The notes below the pieces were generated by a model. That model did not search any database and had not been told where the DNA came from. It worked only from the letters and a program-made list of their open reading frames with translations. This document shows positions 26,635 through 35,166 of a DNA stretch of 64,000 bases, piece by piece; position 1 is the stretch's first letter, and every line of letters begins with the position of its first letter. A program made the position numbers and the translations under genes. Source of the stretch: Propionibacteriales bacterium (GTDB lineage Bacteria > Actinomycetota > Actinomycetes > Propionibacteriales > Nocardioidaceae); NCBI GenBank assembly GCA_026392455.1, contig JAPLCB010000006.1, forward strand, positions 62,001 to 126,000, read 5' to 3'.

Positions 26635-27852
26635 CTACGCGGACTCGGGCCTGCCCAGCAGGTCGCCGATCCGACGCAGTCCGTCGAGGTCGTGCACGTC
26701 GCTGGCCAGGGCCGGGAGCACGACCGTGCGCACCCGCGGGTGTGCGGTCGCGAACTTGGCGCGCAGACGACGTTCGCGCTCCACGATCAGCTTCCGGTCC
26801 GAGTAGAGCCGGAGCAGCCCGGCCGCCACGTCGTGGCTCGAGCCTGCGCCGGCGTCGCGCAGCGCTTCGTACGCCGCCGTGGCCGCGGCCGGGGACAGGT
26901 CGCCCTCGGGCTCGATGCTGGCCCGGTTGATCACCAGGCCGGCCAGCGGCATCCGCTCGGCGCTGAGGCGTTCCACGAAATAGGCTGCTTCCCGCAGGGC
27001 ATCCGGTTCGGGGGCGGCGACGACGACGAACGCGGTCCCGGGGGCCTGCAGCAGCTCGAAGGTGCGCTGCGCGCGTTGGCGGAACCCACCGAACAGGGTG
27101 TCGAAGGCGGAGACGAACGCCTGCATGTCGGTCAGGACCTGTCCGCCGATGATCGTCGTCACCGCCTTGGTGACCAGACCGAAGCCGGCGGTCATCAGCT
27201 TCGCCGGCCCGCGCGCCGGCGCCAGCAGCAGCTTCATGAACTTCCCGTCCAGGAAGCTCGACAGCCGCTCAGGCGCGTCCAGGAAGTCCAGGGCGCTGCG
27301 CGACGGTGGGGTGTCGACGATGATCAGGTCCCAGCGGCCCGAAGCCCTGGCGTCCTTGTCGAGCTGGCCGAGCTTCTCCATCGCCATGTACTCCTGGGTG
27401 CCCGCGAACGAGCTGGAGACAGCGATGTAGAAGGGGTTGTTGAGGATCTGCTGCGCCTTCTCCGGGCTGGCCTGGCTCTCCACGACCTCGTCGAAGGTGC
27501 GCTTCATGTCGAGCATCATCGCGTCCAGGGAGCCGGTGCTTGCGGCGTCACCCCGGACCCCGGGGACCGGCCGCGGAGTGTTGTCCAGGGCCTCGATGCC
27601 CATCGACTGAGCCAGTCGGCGGGCCGGGTCGATCGTCAGCACGACCACCTTGCGACCGCGCTCGGCGGCCCGGAGGGCCAGGGCCGCCGCGGTGGTCGTC
27701 TTGCCGACACCGCCGGCTCCGCAGCAGACGACGATGCGTTGGTTCCGGTCGTCGAGGAGGGCGTCGACGTCCAGCGCGGGTACCGGGCCGGGCGTCGAGG
27801 TCATCGGCGCCGACCGCGAGCCCCGGGTCGCTGACTTCTTCGCGGCCTTCAT
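26635..27852 (-). CDS. ArsA-type ATPase, second of a pair
   Basis: A 405-residue protein with the deviant Walker A GAGGVGKTTTAAALALR near residue 46, switch II-like DLIIVDTPPSRSALDFLDAP and the conserved LTIDPARRLAQ. A 16-residue N-terminal extension precedes the ATPase domain. It belongs to the ArsA/GET3 family of dimeric ATPases. The M. tuberculosis pair Rv3679-Rv3680 has the same order and overlap, and relatives are reported to work together with envelope functions. No arsenic genes are nearby, so arsenite export is unlikely. Its start overlaps the stop of the upstream partner by 4 bp. Confidence 0.9.
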   Translation of the reverse strand: MKAAKKSATRGSRSAPMTSTPGPVPALDVDALLDDRNQRIVVCCGAGGVGKTTTAAALALRAAERGRKVVVLTIDPARRLAQSMGIEALDNTPRPVPGVRGDAASTGSLDAMMLDMKRTFDEVVESQASPEKAQQILNNPFYIAVSSSFAGTQEYMAMEKLGQLDKDARASGRWDLIIVDTPPSRSALDFLDAPERLSSFLDGKFMKLLLAPARGPAKLMTAGFGLVTKAVTTIIGGQVLTDMQAFVSAFDTLFGGFRQRAQRTFELLQAPGTAFVVVAAPEPDALREAAYFVERLSAERMPLAGLVINRASIEPEGDLSPAAATAAYEALRDAGAGSSHDVAAGLLRLYSDRKLIVERERRLRAKFATAHPRVRTVVLPALASDVHDLDGLRRIGDLLGRPESA

Positions 27853-28838
27853 GCGATCCCCTGCTCGGTCAGTGCGGTGGCCAGCTCGTAGAGCCCGCTC
27901 ATGTCGGCGCCCCCGGCCAGCTTGGGGAGCTCGTAGGTGGGGATCCCGATCGCGTTGACCAGCTCGCGCTGGTCGTCCTCGAGCCGACGCCGTTCGGCGT
28001 GGTCGCGACCCTCGTGGACCAGCGCGGGGACCAGGGTCGCCGGGTTCTTCAGCCCGACGCTCTCCAGCGCCTTCGTCAGCGCCGCCGTGTCCACGGTGCC
28101 GTCGAGGAGCTCGGTACGGGCTTCCTCGTCGAGGTCCTGGGGCCGCACCAGGTTGACGATGACCCCGCCCACCGGCATCCCGGCGGCCCTCAGCTCGGCG
28201 ACGCCGTCCACGGTCTCCTGGACCGGCATCTCCTCGAGCACGGTGACCAGGTGGACGGCGGTGCGCGTCGACTTCAGCAGCGTCGTGACGGTGTCGGCCT
28301 GGGCCTTGATCGGCCCGACCTTGGCGAGTCCGGCCAGCTCGTTGTTCACGTTGAGGAACTGGGAGATCCGGCCGGTCGGCGGTGCGTCCAGGACGATCGC
28401 GTCGTAGGTGCGGGCGCCCTTGTTGCGGGCGTTGCGCTGGGCGGCCTCGTACACCTTGCCGGTCAGCAGGACGTCGCGGACCCCGGGAGCGATCGTGGTG
28501 GCGAAGTCGATGACGCCGAACCGGTCGAGTGCCTTGCCGGCCCGGCCGAGGCGGTAGTACATGTCCAGGTACTCGAGCAGGGCGGACTCGGCGTCGATGG
28601 CGATCGCGTACACGTCACCGTGCCCCGCCTCCGTCGCGCGAGCCAGCAGTCGTTCCTCGTAGGGCAGCGGCGGGACGTCGAACATCTGGGCGATGCCTTG
28701 GCGTCCCTCGACCTCGCACAGCAGCACGGTCTTGCCGCGGGAGGCCAGGGCGAGCGCCAGGCTGGCGGCGACCGTCGACTTTCCGGTGCCGCCCTTGCCG
28801 GTCACGATGTGCAGCTGCACATCCGGGAAGTCAGACAT
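27849..28838 (-). CDS. ArsA-type ATPase, first of a pair
   Basis: A 329-residue protein starting MSDFPDVQLHIVTGKGGTGK, with the deviant Walker A GKGGTGKSTVAASLALAL and the switch region DAIVLDAPPTGRISQFLNV. It lacks the N-terminal extension of its partner. The two proteins are about as diverged as the usual heterodimer halves of this family in actinobacteria. It is the first gene of the two-gene unit; ATGA at 27849-27852 couples it to the second. Cytoplasmic. Confidence 0.9.
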   Translation of the reverse strand: MSDFPDVQLHIVTGKGGTGKSTVAASLALALASRGKTVLLCEVEGRQGIAQMFDVPPLPYEERLLARATEAGHGDVYAIAIDAESALLEYLDMYYRLGRAGKALDRFGVIDFATTIAPGVRDVLLTGKVYEAAQRNARNKGARTYDAIVLDAPPTGRISQFLNVNNELAGLAKVGPIKAQADTVTTLLKSTRTAVHLVTVLEEMPVQETVDGVAELRAAGMPVGGVIVNLVRPQDLDEEARTELLDGTVDTAALTKALESVGLKNPATLVPALVHEGRDHAERRRLEDDQRELVNAIGIPTYELPKLAGGADMSGLYELATALTEQGIA

Positions 28839-28888
28839 GGACCGAAGCCTAGCCATCCGGTGCTGACCGCAGCACGGATCAGCGCGGG

Positions 28889-30859
28889 TCAGCCCGTGTC
28901 GGTGGTCACGGTCGCCGCCAGCGCCACCAGCTCGTCCAGGCCGTCGGGGTCGGTCAGTGCTCCCCGGGCGACCGCGGCCTCGACGGGCGTGCCCTGCAGG
29001 ATCTTCTTCGCCGGGACCTCGATCCGCTTGCCGGACAGGGTCCTGGGCAGCAGCTGCACCTGGTGCAGCAGGTCGGGGACGTGGCGCGGCGAGAGCGAGG
29101 TCCGCAGCGCCCGGGCGATCCGGCTGCTCAGGTCGTCGTCGAGGTCGTGGCCGGCAGCCAGCCGGACCAGCAGGACCAGGGTGCCGGCGCCCCCGTCGGA
29201 GTCCTCCAGGTGCACCACCAGGCTGTCGACGACCTCGGGCAGGGCCTCGACGACGGTGTAGAACTCCGAGGTCCCCAGGCGCACGCCACCGCGGTTGAGG
29301 GTGGCGTCGCTGCGCCCGGTGATGGTGCAGGTACCGCGCTCGGTGATGGTGATCCAGTCACCGTGCCGCCAGACGCCCGGGAAGTCCTCGAAGTACGCCG
29401 CGGCGTAGCGGGAGCCGTCGCCGTCGCCCCAGAACCCCAGCGGCATCGAGGGCATCGGCTGCTCGATCACCAGCTCACCGAGCGTGCCGACCAGCGGCTG
29501 CCCGCTCTCGTCGTACGCGGCGACCGCAGCGCCCAGGCAGCGGCAGGCGATCTCGCCGGCGTACACCGGGACCGTCGGGGCGGAGCCCACGAACCCCGAG
29601 CAGACGTCGGTCCCGCCCGAGAGCGACCCCAGCTGGGCGGTGCTGCTGACCGCGTCGTAGACCCACCGGAACCCCTCGGCCGGCAGCGGTGCCCCGGTCG
29701 ACCCGATGCCGCGCAGGGCCGAGAGGTCCGCGATCTCGCGCGGCACCAGGCCCTCCTTGCGGCACTGCAGCAGGAACGGAGCACTGGTGCCGAAGTAGGT
29801 GACGCCGAGGTCGGCTGCCAGCTGCCAGAGCATCCCGGTGCCCGGGCGGGCGTCGACCGGGGGAGCGGGGTTGCCGTCGTACAGCACGATCCGGGCACCG
29901 AGGCCGAGGGCGGAGACCAGGTAGTTCCACATCATCCACCCGGTCGTGGAGAACCAGAAGAAGGTGTCGTCGGGTCCGATGTCCGACTGCAGTCCGAGTG
30001 CCTTGAGGTGCTCCACGGTGATGCCCCCGTGGCCGTGCACGATCGGTTTGGGCAGCCCGGTGGTGCCCGACGAGAAGAGCACGTAGAGCGGGTGGTCGAA
30101 CGGCACCCGGTCGAACTCCAACGGTCCGGGCCTGGCGGTGAACTCGGCCCAGCCGGTCGTCCCGTCGGGGACCTGGTCGGGGTCGAGGTAGTCGATCCAG
30201 ACCACGGTGCTCACCGTGGGCAGCGCTGCTCTGATCGCGGCGACCTCCGGGCGGCGGTCGACCCGCTTGCCGCCGTAGACGTAGCCGTCGACCGCGACCA
30301 GCACCTTCGGCTCGATCTGGCTCCACCGGTCGGTGACGCTCCGGGTGCCGAACTCGGGCGCGCACGAGCTGAAGACGGCGCCGAGGCTGGCGGTCGCCAG
30401 CAGCACGGCGACGGTCTCCGGGATGTTGGGGGCGTACGCCGCCACCCGGTCGCCACGGCCGACCCCCGCGCGGACCAGGCCGGCACGGACGCGAGCCACC
30501 AGGTCCCGCAGCTCGCTGGCGGTCAGCGTCACCTCGTCGCGGGTCTCGCTACGAGCGGTGACGACCACGGCGTCGTCCGCCCGACCGGGAAGCCGGAGCA
30601 TCGTCTCGGCGTAGTTCAGCCGAACGCCGGGGAACCAGACCGCCCCGGGCATCGCGGAGCGCGCCAGAGCCGGCGTCGGGTCGCCGTCGGCCGGCGGGGC
30701 GAACCAGTCCCAGACCGCCCGCCAGAATCCGTCCAGGTCCTCGACCGACCACGTCCAGAGCTGGTCGTACTCGGCTGCGGCGCCGTACGGGGTCGTCGCG
30801 GCGAACCGCTCCAGCGCGCTGGAGCCGTCTCGCGGTGGGTGCCACAGGACCTCGGTCAT
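28889..30859 (-). CDS. Acetoacetyl-CoA synthetase
   Basis: A 656-residue acyl-adenylate enzyme starting MTEVLWHPPRDGSSALERFA. The AMP-binding motif is YVLFSSGTTGLPKPIVHGHG, with the later WFSTTGWMMWN, the adenine-binding GSLSGGTDVCSGFVG and the C-terminal lysine region LPRTLSGKRIEVPAKK. The order and the length, slightly longer than acetyl-CoA synthetases, fit acetoacetate-CoA ligase. It activates acetoacetate with ATP and CoA, feeding ketone bodies or leucine breakdown products into acetyl-CoA metabolism. Its start overlaps the stop of the esterase upstream (ATGA, 30856-30859). Confidence 0.92.
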   Translation of the reverse strand: MTEVLWHPPRDGSSALERFAATTPYGAAAEYDQLWTWSVEDLDGFWRAVWDWFAPPADGDPTPALARSAMPGAVWFPGVRLNYAETMLRLPGRADDAVVVTARSETRDEVTLTASELRDLVARVRAGLVRAGVGRGDRVAAYAPNIPETVAVLLATASLGAVFSSCAPEFGTRSVTDRWSQIEPKVLVAVDGYVYGGKRVDRRPEVAAIRAALPTVSTVVWIDYLDPDQVPDGTTGWAEFTARPGPLEFDRVPFDHPLYVLFSSGTTGLPKPIVHGHGGITVEHLKALGLQSDIGPDDTFFWFSTTGWMMWNYLVSALGLGARIVLYDGNPAPPVDARPGTGMLWQLAADLGVTYFGTSAPFLLQCRKEGLVPREIADLSALRGIGSTGAPLPAEGFRWVYDAVSSTAQLGSLSGGTDVCSGFVGSAPTVPVYAGEIACRCLGAAVAAYDESGQPLVGTLGELVIEQPMPSMPLGFWGDGDGSRYAAAYFEDFPGVWRHGDWITITERGTCTITGRSDATLNRGGVRLGTSEFYTVVEALPEVVDSLVVHLEDSDGGAGTLVLLVRLAAGHDLDDDLSSRIARALRTSLSPRHVPDLLHQVQLLPRTLSGKRIEVPAKKILQGTPVEAAVARGALTDPDGLDELVALAATVTTDTG

Positions 30860-31626
30860 CGTGGTCCAGTCTGCCCGCCGCGGGACTGGCTGAGGACCCC
30901 GGCCACGATCTTCGCCACCGGGTGCCGTGGGTCGAGGAACTCGAAGTGCCCGACCCCGGCGAGACGCACCAGCTCCGCCCAGGGGTGCCGCGCGACGAAC
31001 CGTTCGCTGAGCTCCAGCGGCACCAGGTCGTCGGAGTCGCCGTGGATGATGACCACCTCGGGAGCCGGGGTGCCGTCGGGCCGGGTCGGCAGCAGGGTCA
31101 TCGGGTCGGCGTCGGTGACCGGCGCACCGTCCAGGAGCAGCCGCACCGCACCGCCGTCGAGGTCGAGCTCGTCGGCCCGGACGAGGTCGGCGACCGGCGC
31201 GAGCGGGACCACCAGCTCGATCGACTCCGCGACCGGGCGGGACGCCAGCCACAGCACCAGGTGCCCTCCGGCGGAGTGGCCGGTGGCAACGATGCGGTTC
31301 CAGGTCAGGCCGAGGCCGGTGAGCAGCTCCGGGAGGGCGCCGACCGCTGCCTCCACGTCGTACGCCGTCGTCGGCCAGCCGCCGGACCCGCCGACGCGGC
31401 GGTACTCCGGAGTCGCGACCAGGTAGCCGAGCTCGGCCAACGACCGGGCCAGCGGTCGGGTGTGGGTACGGTCCCACTGCTCGGACCAGAAGCCGCCGTG
31501 GACCAGGATCACCAGCGTGCCGTTCGGCTCGGTGGGCAGGTGCAGGTCGATGAGGGCCTCGTCGAAGGCGGCGTACCGGACCACCGCGTCGGGCCAGCGG
31601 TCGCCGGGGGCACTGTCCTGGGTCAC
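30856..31626 (-). CDS. Alpha/beta hydrolase (esterase, arylformamidase-like)
   Basis: A 256-residue protein with GTG start at 31626. It carries the HGGFW oxyanion motif (LVILVHGGFWSEQWD), nucleophile elbow ATGHSAGGHLVLW, an Asp in VIIHGDSDDLVPLE and His in GVGHFEFLDP. The HGGFW pattern is typical of kynurenine-formamidase-like and carboxylesterase family members. The partner gene encodes acetoacetyl-CoA synthetase, with which it overlaps by 4 bp, but no kynurenine pathway genes are present. Substrate unknown, probably a small ester or amide. Confidence 0.82.
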   Translation of the reverse strand: MTQDSAPGDRWPDAVVRYAAFDEALIDLHLPTEPNGTLVILVHGGFWSEQWDRTHTRPLARSLAELGYLVATPEYRRVGGSGGWPTTAYDVEAAVGALPELLTGLGLTWNRIVATGHSAGGHLVLWLASRPVAESIELVVPLAPVADLVRADELDLDGGAVRLLLDGAPVTDADPMTLLPTRPDGTPAPEVVIIHGDSDDLVPLELSERFVARHPWAELVRLAGVGHFEFLDPRHPVAKIVAGVLSQSRGGQTGPR

Positions 31627-31667
31627 CCGCCGACCCTAGATCGCCGGTGATGGTTAAAGTCAGCCCT

Positions 31668-31823
31668 ATGAACAAATGGGAGTACCAGGTCGCGCCGATT
31701 CCGCTGCACAACGAGACGTTGATGCTGAACAACTTCGGACAGGACGGGTGGGAGCTCGTGCACATCGAGCGCAACGAGCAAGGTGGCCTGGTCGCGTTCC
31801 TGAAGCGCCCGCAGGCCGGCTGA
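31668..31823 (+). CDS. DUF4177 family small protein
   Basis: A 51-residue protein starting MNKWEYQVAPIPLHNETLML and containing NFGQDGWELVHIERNEQGG. The aromatic KWEY start, GWELV core and late F-K pair mark the DUF4177 family of very small proteins. The stop overlaps the next start by 1 nt (TGATG), so it is coupled to the RidA-like gene. No known biochemical role. Relatives precede the same RidA gene in mycobacteria, to my recollection. Confidence 0.8.
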   Translation: MNKWEYQVAPIPLHNETLMLNNFGQDGWELVHIERNEQGGLVAFLKRPQAG

Positions 31824-32281
31824 TGAGCACCCCCGAGGCCCGCCTCGAGGCGCTCGGCCTCAGCATCCCCGAGGTCGCCAAGCCGTTGGCGGCGTACATC
31901 CCGGCGGTCCGCAGCGGGAACCACGTGTTCACCTCGGGCCAGCTGCCGATGCGCGACGGACAGCTGATGGCGACCGGCAAGGTCGGCGGCGAGGTCGGTC
32001 TCGACGAGGCGGTGGCGTGCGCGCAGCAGTGCGCGCTCAACGCCCTGGCCGCGGTCAACGCTGAGCTCGGATCGTTGTCAGCGATCACCCGGATCGTCAA
32101 GGTCGTCGTGTTCGTGGCCTCCACCTCGGACTTCACCGGGCAGCCCCAGGTCGCCAACGGAGTCTCCGAGCTGCTCGGCCAGGTCTTCGGCGACGCCGGG
32201 CAGCACGTTCGCTCGGCTGTCGGCGTCCCGGTCCTCCCCCTCGACTCCCCGGTCGAGGTCGAGCTGATCGTCGAGGTCTGA
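31823..32281 (+). CDS. RidA family protein
   Basis: A 152-residue protein starting MSTPEARLEALGLSIPEVAK. Signatures: YIPAVRSGNHVFTSGQLPM, AVACAQQCALNALAAVNAEL, VKVVVFVASTSDFTGQPQV and the terminal HVRSAVGVPVLPLDSPVEVE. The arginine in HVRSAVG and the final acidic residue fit the deaminase-type RidA active site at trimer interfaces. RidA enzymes clear reactive enamines and imines made by PLP enzymes. The subgroup (Rv3678c-like) is longer than classic RidA. Part of a run of five same-strand genes to 33997. Confidence 0.9.
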   Translation: MSTPEARLEALGLSIPEVAKPLAAYIPAVRSGNHVFTSGQLPMRDGQLMATGKVGGEVGLDEAVACAQQCALNALAAVNAELGSLSAITRIVKVVVFVASTSDFTGQPQVANGVSELLGQVFGDAGQHVRSAVGVPVLPLDSPVEVELIVEV

Positions 32282-32286
32282 GGGCC

Positions 32287-33165
32287 GTGGCCGGTCTCGT
32301 CCAGCTGCCGCAGTCGTTCGCCGACGCTGCCGCCGAGTTCGCCGACGGCACCAAGCTGCCGGCCGAGCCGCGCGACGCCGCGACCGTCGTCCTGCTCCGC
32401 CCGGGTGCGAACGGCCCGGAGCTGTACCTGCTGCGCCGCCAGATCTCGATGGACTTCGCCGGGGGCATGTGCGTCTTCCCCGGGGGCGGTGTCGACCCGC
32501 GCGACTTCGACGCCGACGTGGCGTGGGCCGGGCCGACCCCGGCCGCGTGGGCGACCCGGCTCGGCGTGGACGAGGGCAAGGCCCGGGCGCTGGTCTGCGC
32601 CGCCGTTCGGGAGACCTACGAGGAGTCCGGTGTCCTGCTGGCTGGTGAGTCCGAGACCTCGGTCGTCGCCGACACCACCGGCGCCGACTGGGAGGCCGAC
32701 CGGGTCGCGCTGGAGAAGCGCGACCTCTCGCTGACCGAGTTCCTGGCGCGCCGTGGCCTGGTGCTGCGGACCGACCTCCTCGGGGCCTGGTCAGGCTGGC
32801 TGACGCCGGTCTTCGAGCCGAAGCGCTACCGGACCTGGTTCTTCGTCGCCGAGCTGCCCGAGGGCCAGCTCACCCGGGACGTCTCCTCGGAGTCCGACCA
32901 CGTCGTCTGGCTGCCGGCGCTGACGGCTGCCGAGCAGGCCGAGAGCCAGCAGATCCTGATGCTGCCGCCGACGTACATTACCTCCTTGGACGTCGCCGAG
33001 CACGCCGACCCGGCGGCGGTGCTGGCCGAGGCCGCCACCCGCAACGTCGAGATGTTCTGCCCGGCCGTCGAGCCCGAGGGCGAGGGGTTCACGCTCACCC
33101 GGCCTCCGCGTGCGGACGCGCTGCTGGAGGCCCGGGCCCGCAACGCCACCTGGGGTCAGGCCTGA
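32287..33165 (+). CDS. NUDIX hydrolase with split Nudix box (NUDT19-like)
   Basis: A 292-residue protein with GTG start. The Nudix box is split: the glycine part is FAGGMCVFPGGGVDPRDFD and the catalytic helix is VCAAVRETYEESGVLLAG, separated by about 50 residues. This insertion is typical of the NUDT19/RP2p group, whose known members hydrolyse CoA and acyl-CoA diphosphates. The C-terminal half (TPVFEPKRYRTWFFVAELP) completes the fold. It lies 5 bp after the RidA gene and 1 bp before the MBL gene, so it is co-transcribed with both. Confidence 0.85.
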   Translation: MAGLVQLPQSFADAAAEFADGTKLPAEPRDAATVVLLRPGANGPELYLLRRQISMDFAGGMCVFPGGGVDPRDFDADVAWAGPTPAAWATRLGVDEGKARALVCAAVRETYEESGVLLAGESETSVVADTTGADWEADRVALEKRDLSLTEFLARRGLVLRTDLLGAWSGWLTPVFEPKRYRTWFFVAELPEGQLTRDVSSESDHVVWLPALTAAEQAESQQILMLPPTYITSLDVAEHADPAAVLAEAATRNVEMFCPAVEPEGEGFTLTRPPRADALLEARARNATWGQA

Positions 33166-33166
33166 G

Positions 33167-33997
33167 ATGAGCACCGCGTCGCCGGATGCCTGGCAGGGCG
33201 GTGCGTTCGGGACACGCGCGCAGTGCGTGCTCGCCGACAACGCGAACATGATGACGCTGGACGGCACCAACACCTGGGTGCTGCGCGAGCCCGGGTCCCG
33301 GCGATCGGTCGTGGTCGACCCGGGTCCGCCGGACCCGTCGCACCTGGCCGCGATCGAGGCGGTGGCGGGCGGGCCGTCCGGCATCGGTGCCGTGCTGCTC
33401 ACCCACCACCACTACGACCACTCCGAGGCGGCCAAGGAGTTCGCCGAGCGCTGGGGGTGCGGTGTCCGGGCGCTCGACCCGGAGTACCGGCTCGGCAGCG
33501 AGGGTCTGGGTGACGGCGACGTCGTCGAGGTCGACGGTCTGGAGATCAGGATCATCGGGACCCCGGGACACACCGCGGACTCCCTCTCCTTCCTGCTGCC
33601 GGCGGAGCGGGCCGTTCTCACCGGGGACACCGTGCTCGGTCGCGGCACGACCGTGGTCGCGCACCCCGACGGCGAGCTCGGCGCGTACCTCGACTCGCTC
33701 GACCGGCTGCACCGGCTGGCCGAGACCCACCAGATCGCCGAGATCTGGCCCGGGCACGGACCCGTGATCACCGACGCCCTCGGTGCGCTGGACTACTACA
33801 TCGGGCACCGCGCCCAGCGGCTCGACCAGGTGCGGGACGCGCTGCGCGTGCTGACCTCGGGGGAGCACCCCGAAGGCGTCGCCGAGGAGGACCTGCCGCG
33901 CCAGGTCGTCGAGCTCGTGTACTCCGACGTCGACCCGGTCCTGTGGGGGGCCGCGGAGCTCTCGGTGCGCGCCCAGCTGGCCTACCTGCGGCGCTGA
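33167..33997 (+). CDS. MBL-fold metallohydrolase (LACTB2/RNase-like)
   Basis: A 276-residue protein starting MSTASPDAWQGGAFGTRAQC. The metal motif is LLTHHHYDHSEAAKEF, then GTPGHTADSLSFLL, LTGDTVLGRG and WPGHGPV, all ligands of a dinuclear zinc metallo-beta-lactamase site. The C-terminal helical domain (about 200-276) matches LACTB2/Rv3677c-like proteins, some of which are single-strand endoribonucleases. Its stop codon (33995-33997) falls inside the first unit of a 22-bp repeat array. Confidence 0.88.
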   Translation: MSTASPDAWQGGAFGTRAQCVLADNANMMTLDGTNTWVLREPGSRRSVVVDPGPPDPSHLAAIEAVAGGPSGIGAVLLTHHHYDHSEAAKEFAERWGCGVRALDPEYRLGSEGLGDGDVVEVDGLEIRIIGTPGHTADSLSFLLPAERAVLTGDTVLGRGTTVVAHPDGELGAYLDSLDRLHRLAETHQIAEIWPGHGPVITDALGALDYYIGHRAQRLDQVRDALRVLTSGEHPEGVAEEDLPRQVVELVYSDVDPVLWGAAELSVRAQLAYLRR

Positions 33998-34072
33998 GTC
34001 AGGCCCGCCGCGCCGTTGAGTGGGGCGTGCCGCGCCGTTGAGTGGGGCGTGCCGCGCGGTTGAGTGGGGGGG
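33985..34072 (+). repeat. Left array of 22-bp repeats (four units)
   Basis: Four units with exact 22-bp spacing, marked by GCTGAG at 33993 and GTTGAG at 34015, 34037 and 34059. The middle units read GCCGCGCCGTTGAGTGGGGC plus GT. The first, more diverged unit contains the stop codon of the MBL gene. A related array in the opposite orientation lies at 35099-35166. Confidence 0.8.
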
Positions 34073-34165
34073 CGCAGAGATCCCCATCCCTCGGCGTGGG
34101 TCGGCTTGTCCACAACCGGGTGACCGTGCGTCATGCCCGACCGTCGGCGTGCGCATCGTCGCCCC

Positions 34166-35098
34166 ATGACTGCCGTTCCTTGGTCTCCCGACAGATTTCC
34201 CGGTGGACCCTTCACCCCGCAGGACCTCAGCGAGCTTGGAATCCCGAGGTCGGCACTTCAGCGCGAGCTCCGCGCCGGTCGGGTCCGGCGGGTGCTTCGC
34301 GGCGTGTACGTCGACGCCGCGGTCGAGGACTCGTACGACCTACGCCTGGCCGCGGTCGGGCGAGTCATCGCGCCGGGTCATATCGCCTGTGACCGCACGG
34401 CGGCGTGGGTCCACGGGATCGAGCTGGTCGGTCCGCTCGAACGCGACGGCATCCCGCCGGTGGAGGTGTGCCGCCTCCGTGCGCAGCAGAGGTCGGTCAG
34501 CGCCGAGGTGCTGGGCAGGAACCGTGATCTCAGCGCGGCTGATGTCATGGAGGTCGGCGGCTTCCTGGTGACGACGCCGCTGCGCACGGCGCTCGACCTC
34601 GGCTGCGTGCTGCGGCGGCGCGACGCCTTGGCAGCTCTGGACCAGTTCCGCCGCTGTTTCGGGATCTCGACCGAGGACCTCACCCGTGAGGCCGTCCGCT
34701 ACTTCCGGCGCCGGGGCGTGGTTCAGCTGCGCGAACTCATTCCTCTTGCAGACCCTCGGGCGGAGTCTGTCCGCGAATCTTGGACCCGACTTGCGATCAT
34801 CGAGCACGGTCTCCCAGCGCCGGTCCCGCAGTACGAGGTCGAGGTCGGTGGCCGCGTCGTGTTCCGGCTCGACCATGCCTATCCGTCGAGTCGGGTGGCG
34901 GTCGAGTACGACGGCTACGACTTCCACCACACCGACGAGCAGCTCGAGTCAGACGCCGAACGTCGCCGGTGGTTGCGTGACAACGGCTGGACAGTGATCG
35001 TGGTTCGGCGCGGGGACTTCAGCGGATCTCAGCTGGACCGGTGGCTCAGCGACCTCGGGGAGGCGCTACGTCACGCGTACACGAACTTGCGTTGGTGA
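34166..35098 (+). CDS. AbiEi-like N-terminal domain plus DUF559/Vsr-like nuclease-fold protein
   Basis: A 310-residue protein; ATG at 34166 starts MTAVPWSPDRFPGGPFTPQD, and an in-frame ATG at 34133 is an alternative. Residues about 14-55 (LGIPRSALQRELRAGRVRRV) form a winged-helix of the AbiEi antitoxin type, followed by RGVYVDAA. The C-terminal about 100 residues resemble DUF559/very-short-patch-repair endonucleases: FRLDHAYPSSRVAVEYDGYD supplies the D...ExD core, then an HHTDEQ loop and VIVVRRGDF. No AbiEii toxin gene is adjacent. The gene is missing from the otherwise conserved MBL-crp neighbourhood and is bracketed by repeat arrays, so it looks acquired. Function unknown. Confidence 0.7.
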   Translation: MTAVPWSPDRFPGGPFTPQDLSELGIPRSALQRELRAGRVRRVLRGVYVDAAVEDSYDLRLAAVGRVIAPGHIACDRTAAWVHGIELVGPLERDGIPPVEVCRLRAQQRSVSAEVLGRNRDLSAADVMEVGGFLVTTPLRTALDLGCVLRRRDALAALDQFRRCFGISTEDLTREAVRYFRRRGVVQLRELIPLADPRAESVRESWTRLAIIEHGLPAPVPQYEVEVGGRVVFRLDHAYPSSRVAVEYDGYDFHHTDEQLESDAERRRWLRDNGWTVIVVRRGDFSGSQLDRWLSDLGEALRHAYTNLRW

Positions 35099-35166
35099 GC
35101 GGCAGGCCCTGCTGAACAGTGCGTCAGGCCCTATTGACCCGCGCGGCAGGCCCGACTCAACGAGCG
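35099..35166 (-). repeat. Right array of 22-bp repeats (three units, inverted)
   Basis: GGCAGGCCC, GTCAGGCCC and GGCAGGCCC occur at 35101, 35123 and 35145, again with exact 22-bp spacing. On the minus strand the outermost unit reads GCCGCGCTCGTTGAGTCGGG, clearly related to the left-array unit GCCGCGCCGTTGAGTGGGGC. The stop codon of crp (35159-35157) is the TGA inside the outermost unit. Confidence 0.75.

Noticed and set aside
30860-31924. Upstream extension of the acetoacetyl-CoA synthetase frame
   Set aside because: The added 355 codons lie antisense or out of frame across the esterase and DUF4177 genes and show no family similarity. The family N-terminus begins at 30859.
33985-34072. 22-bp repeats as a CRISPR array
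   Set aside because: The repeats are contiguous with no unique spacers, and no cas genes are nearby.
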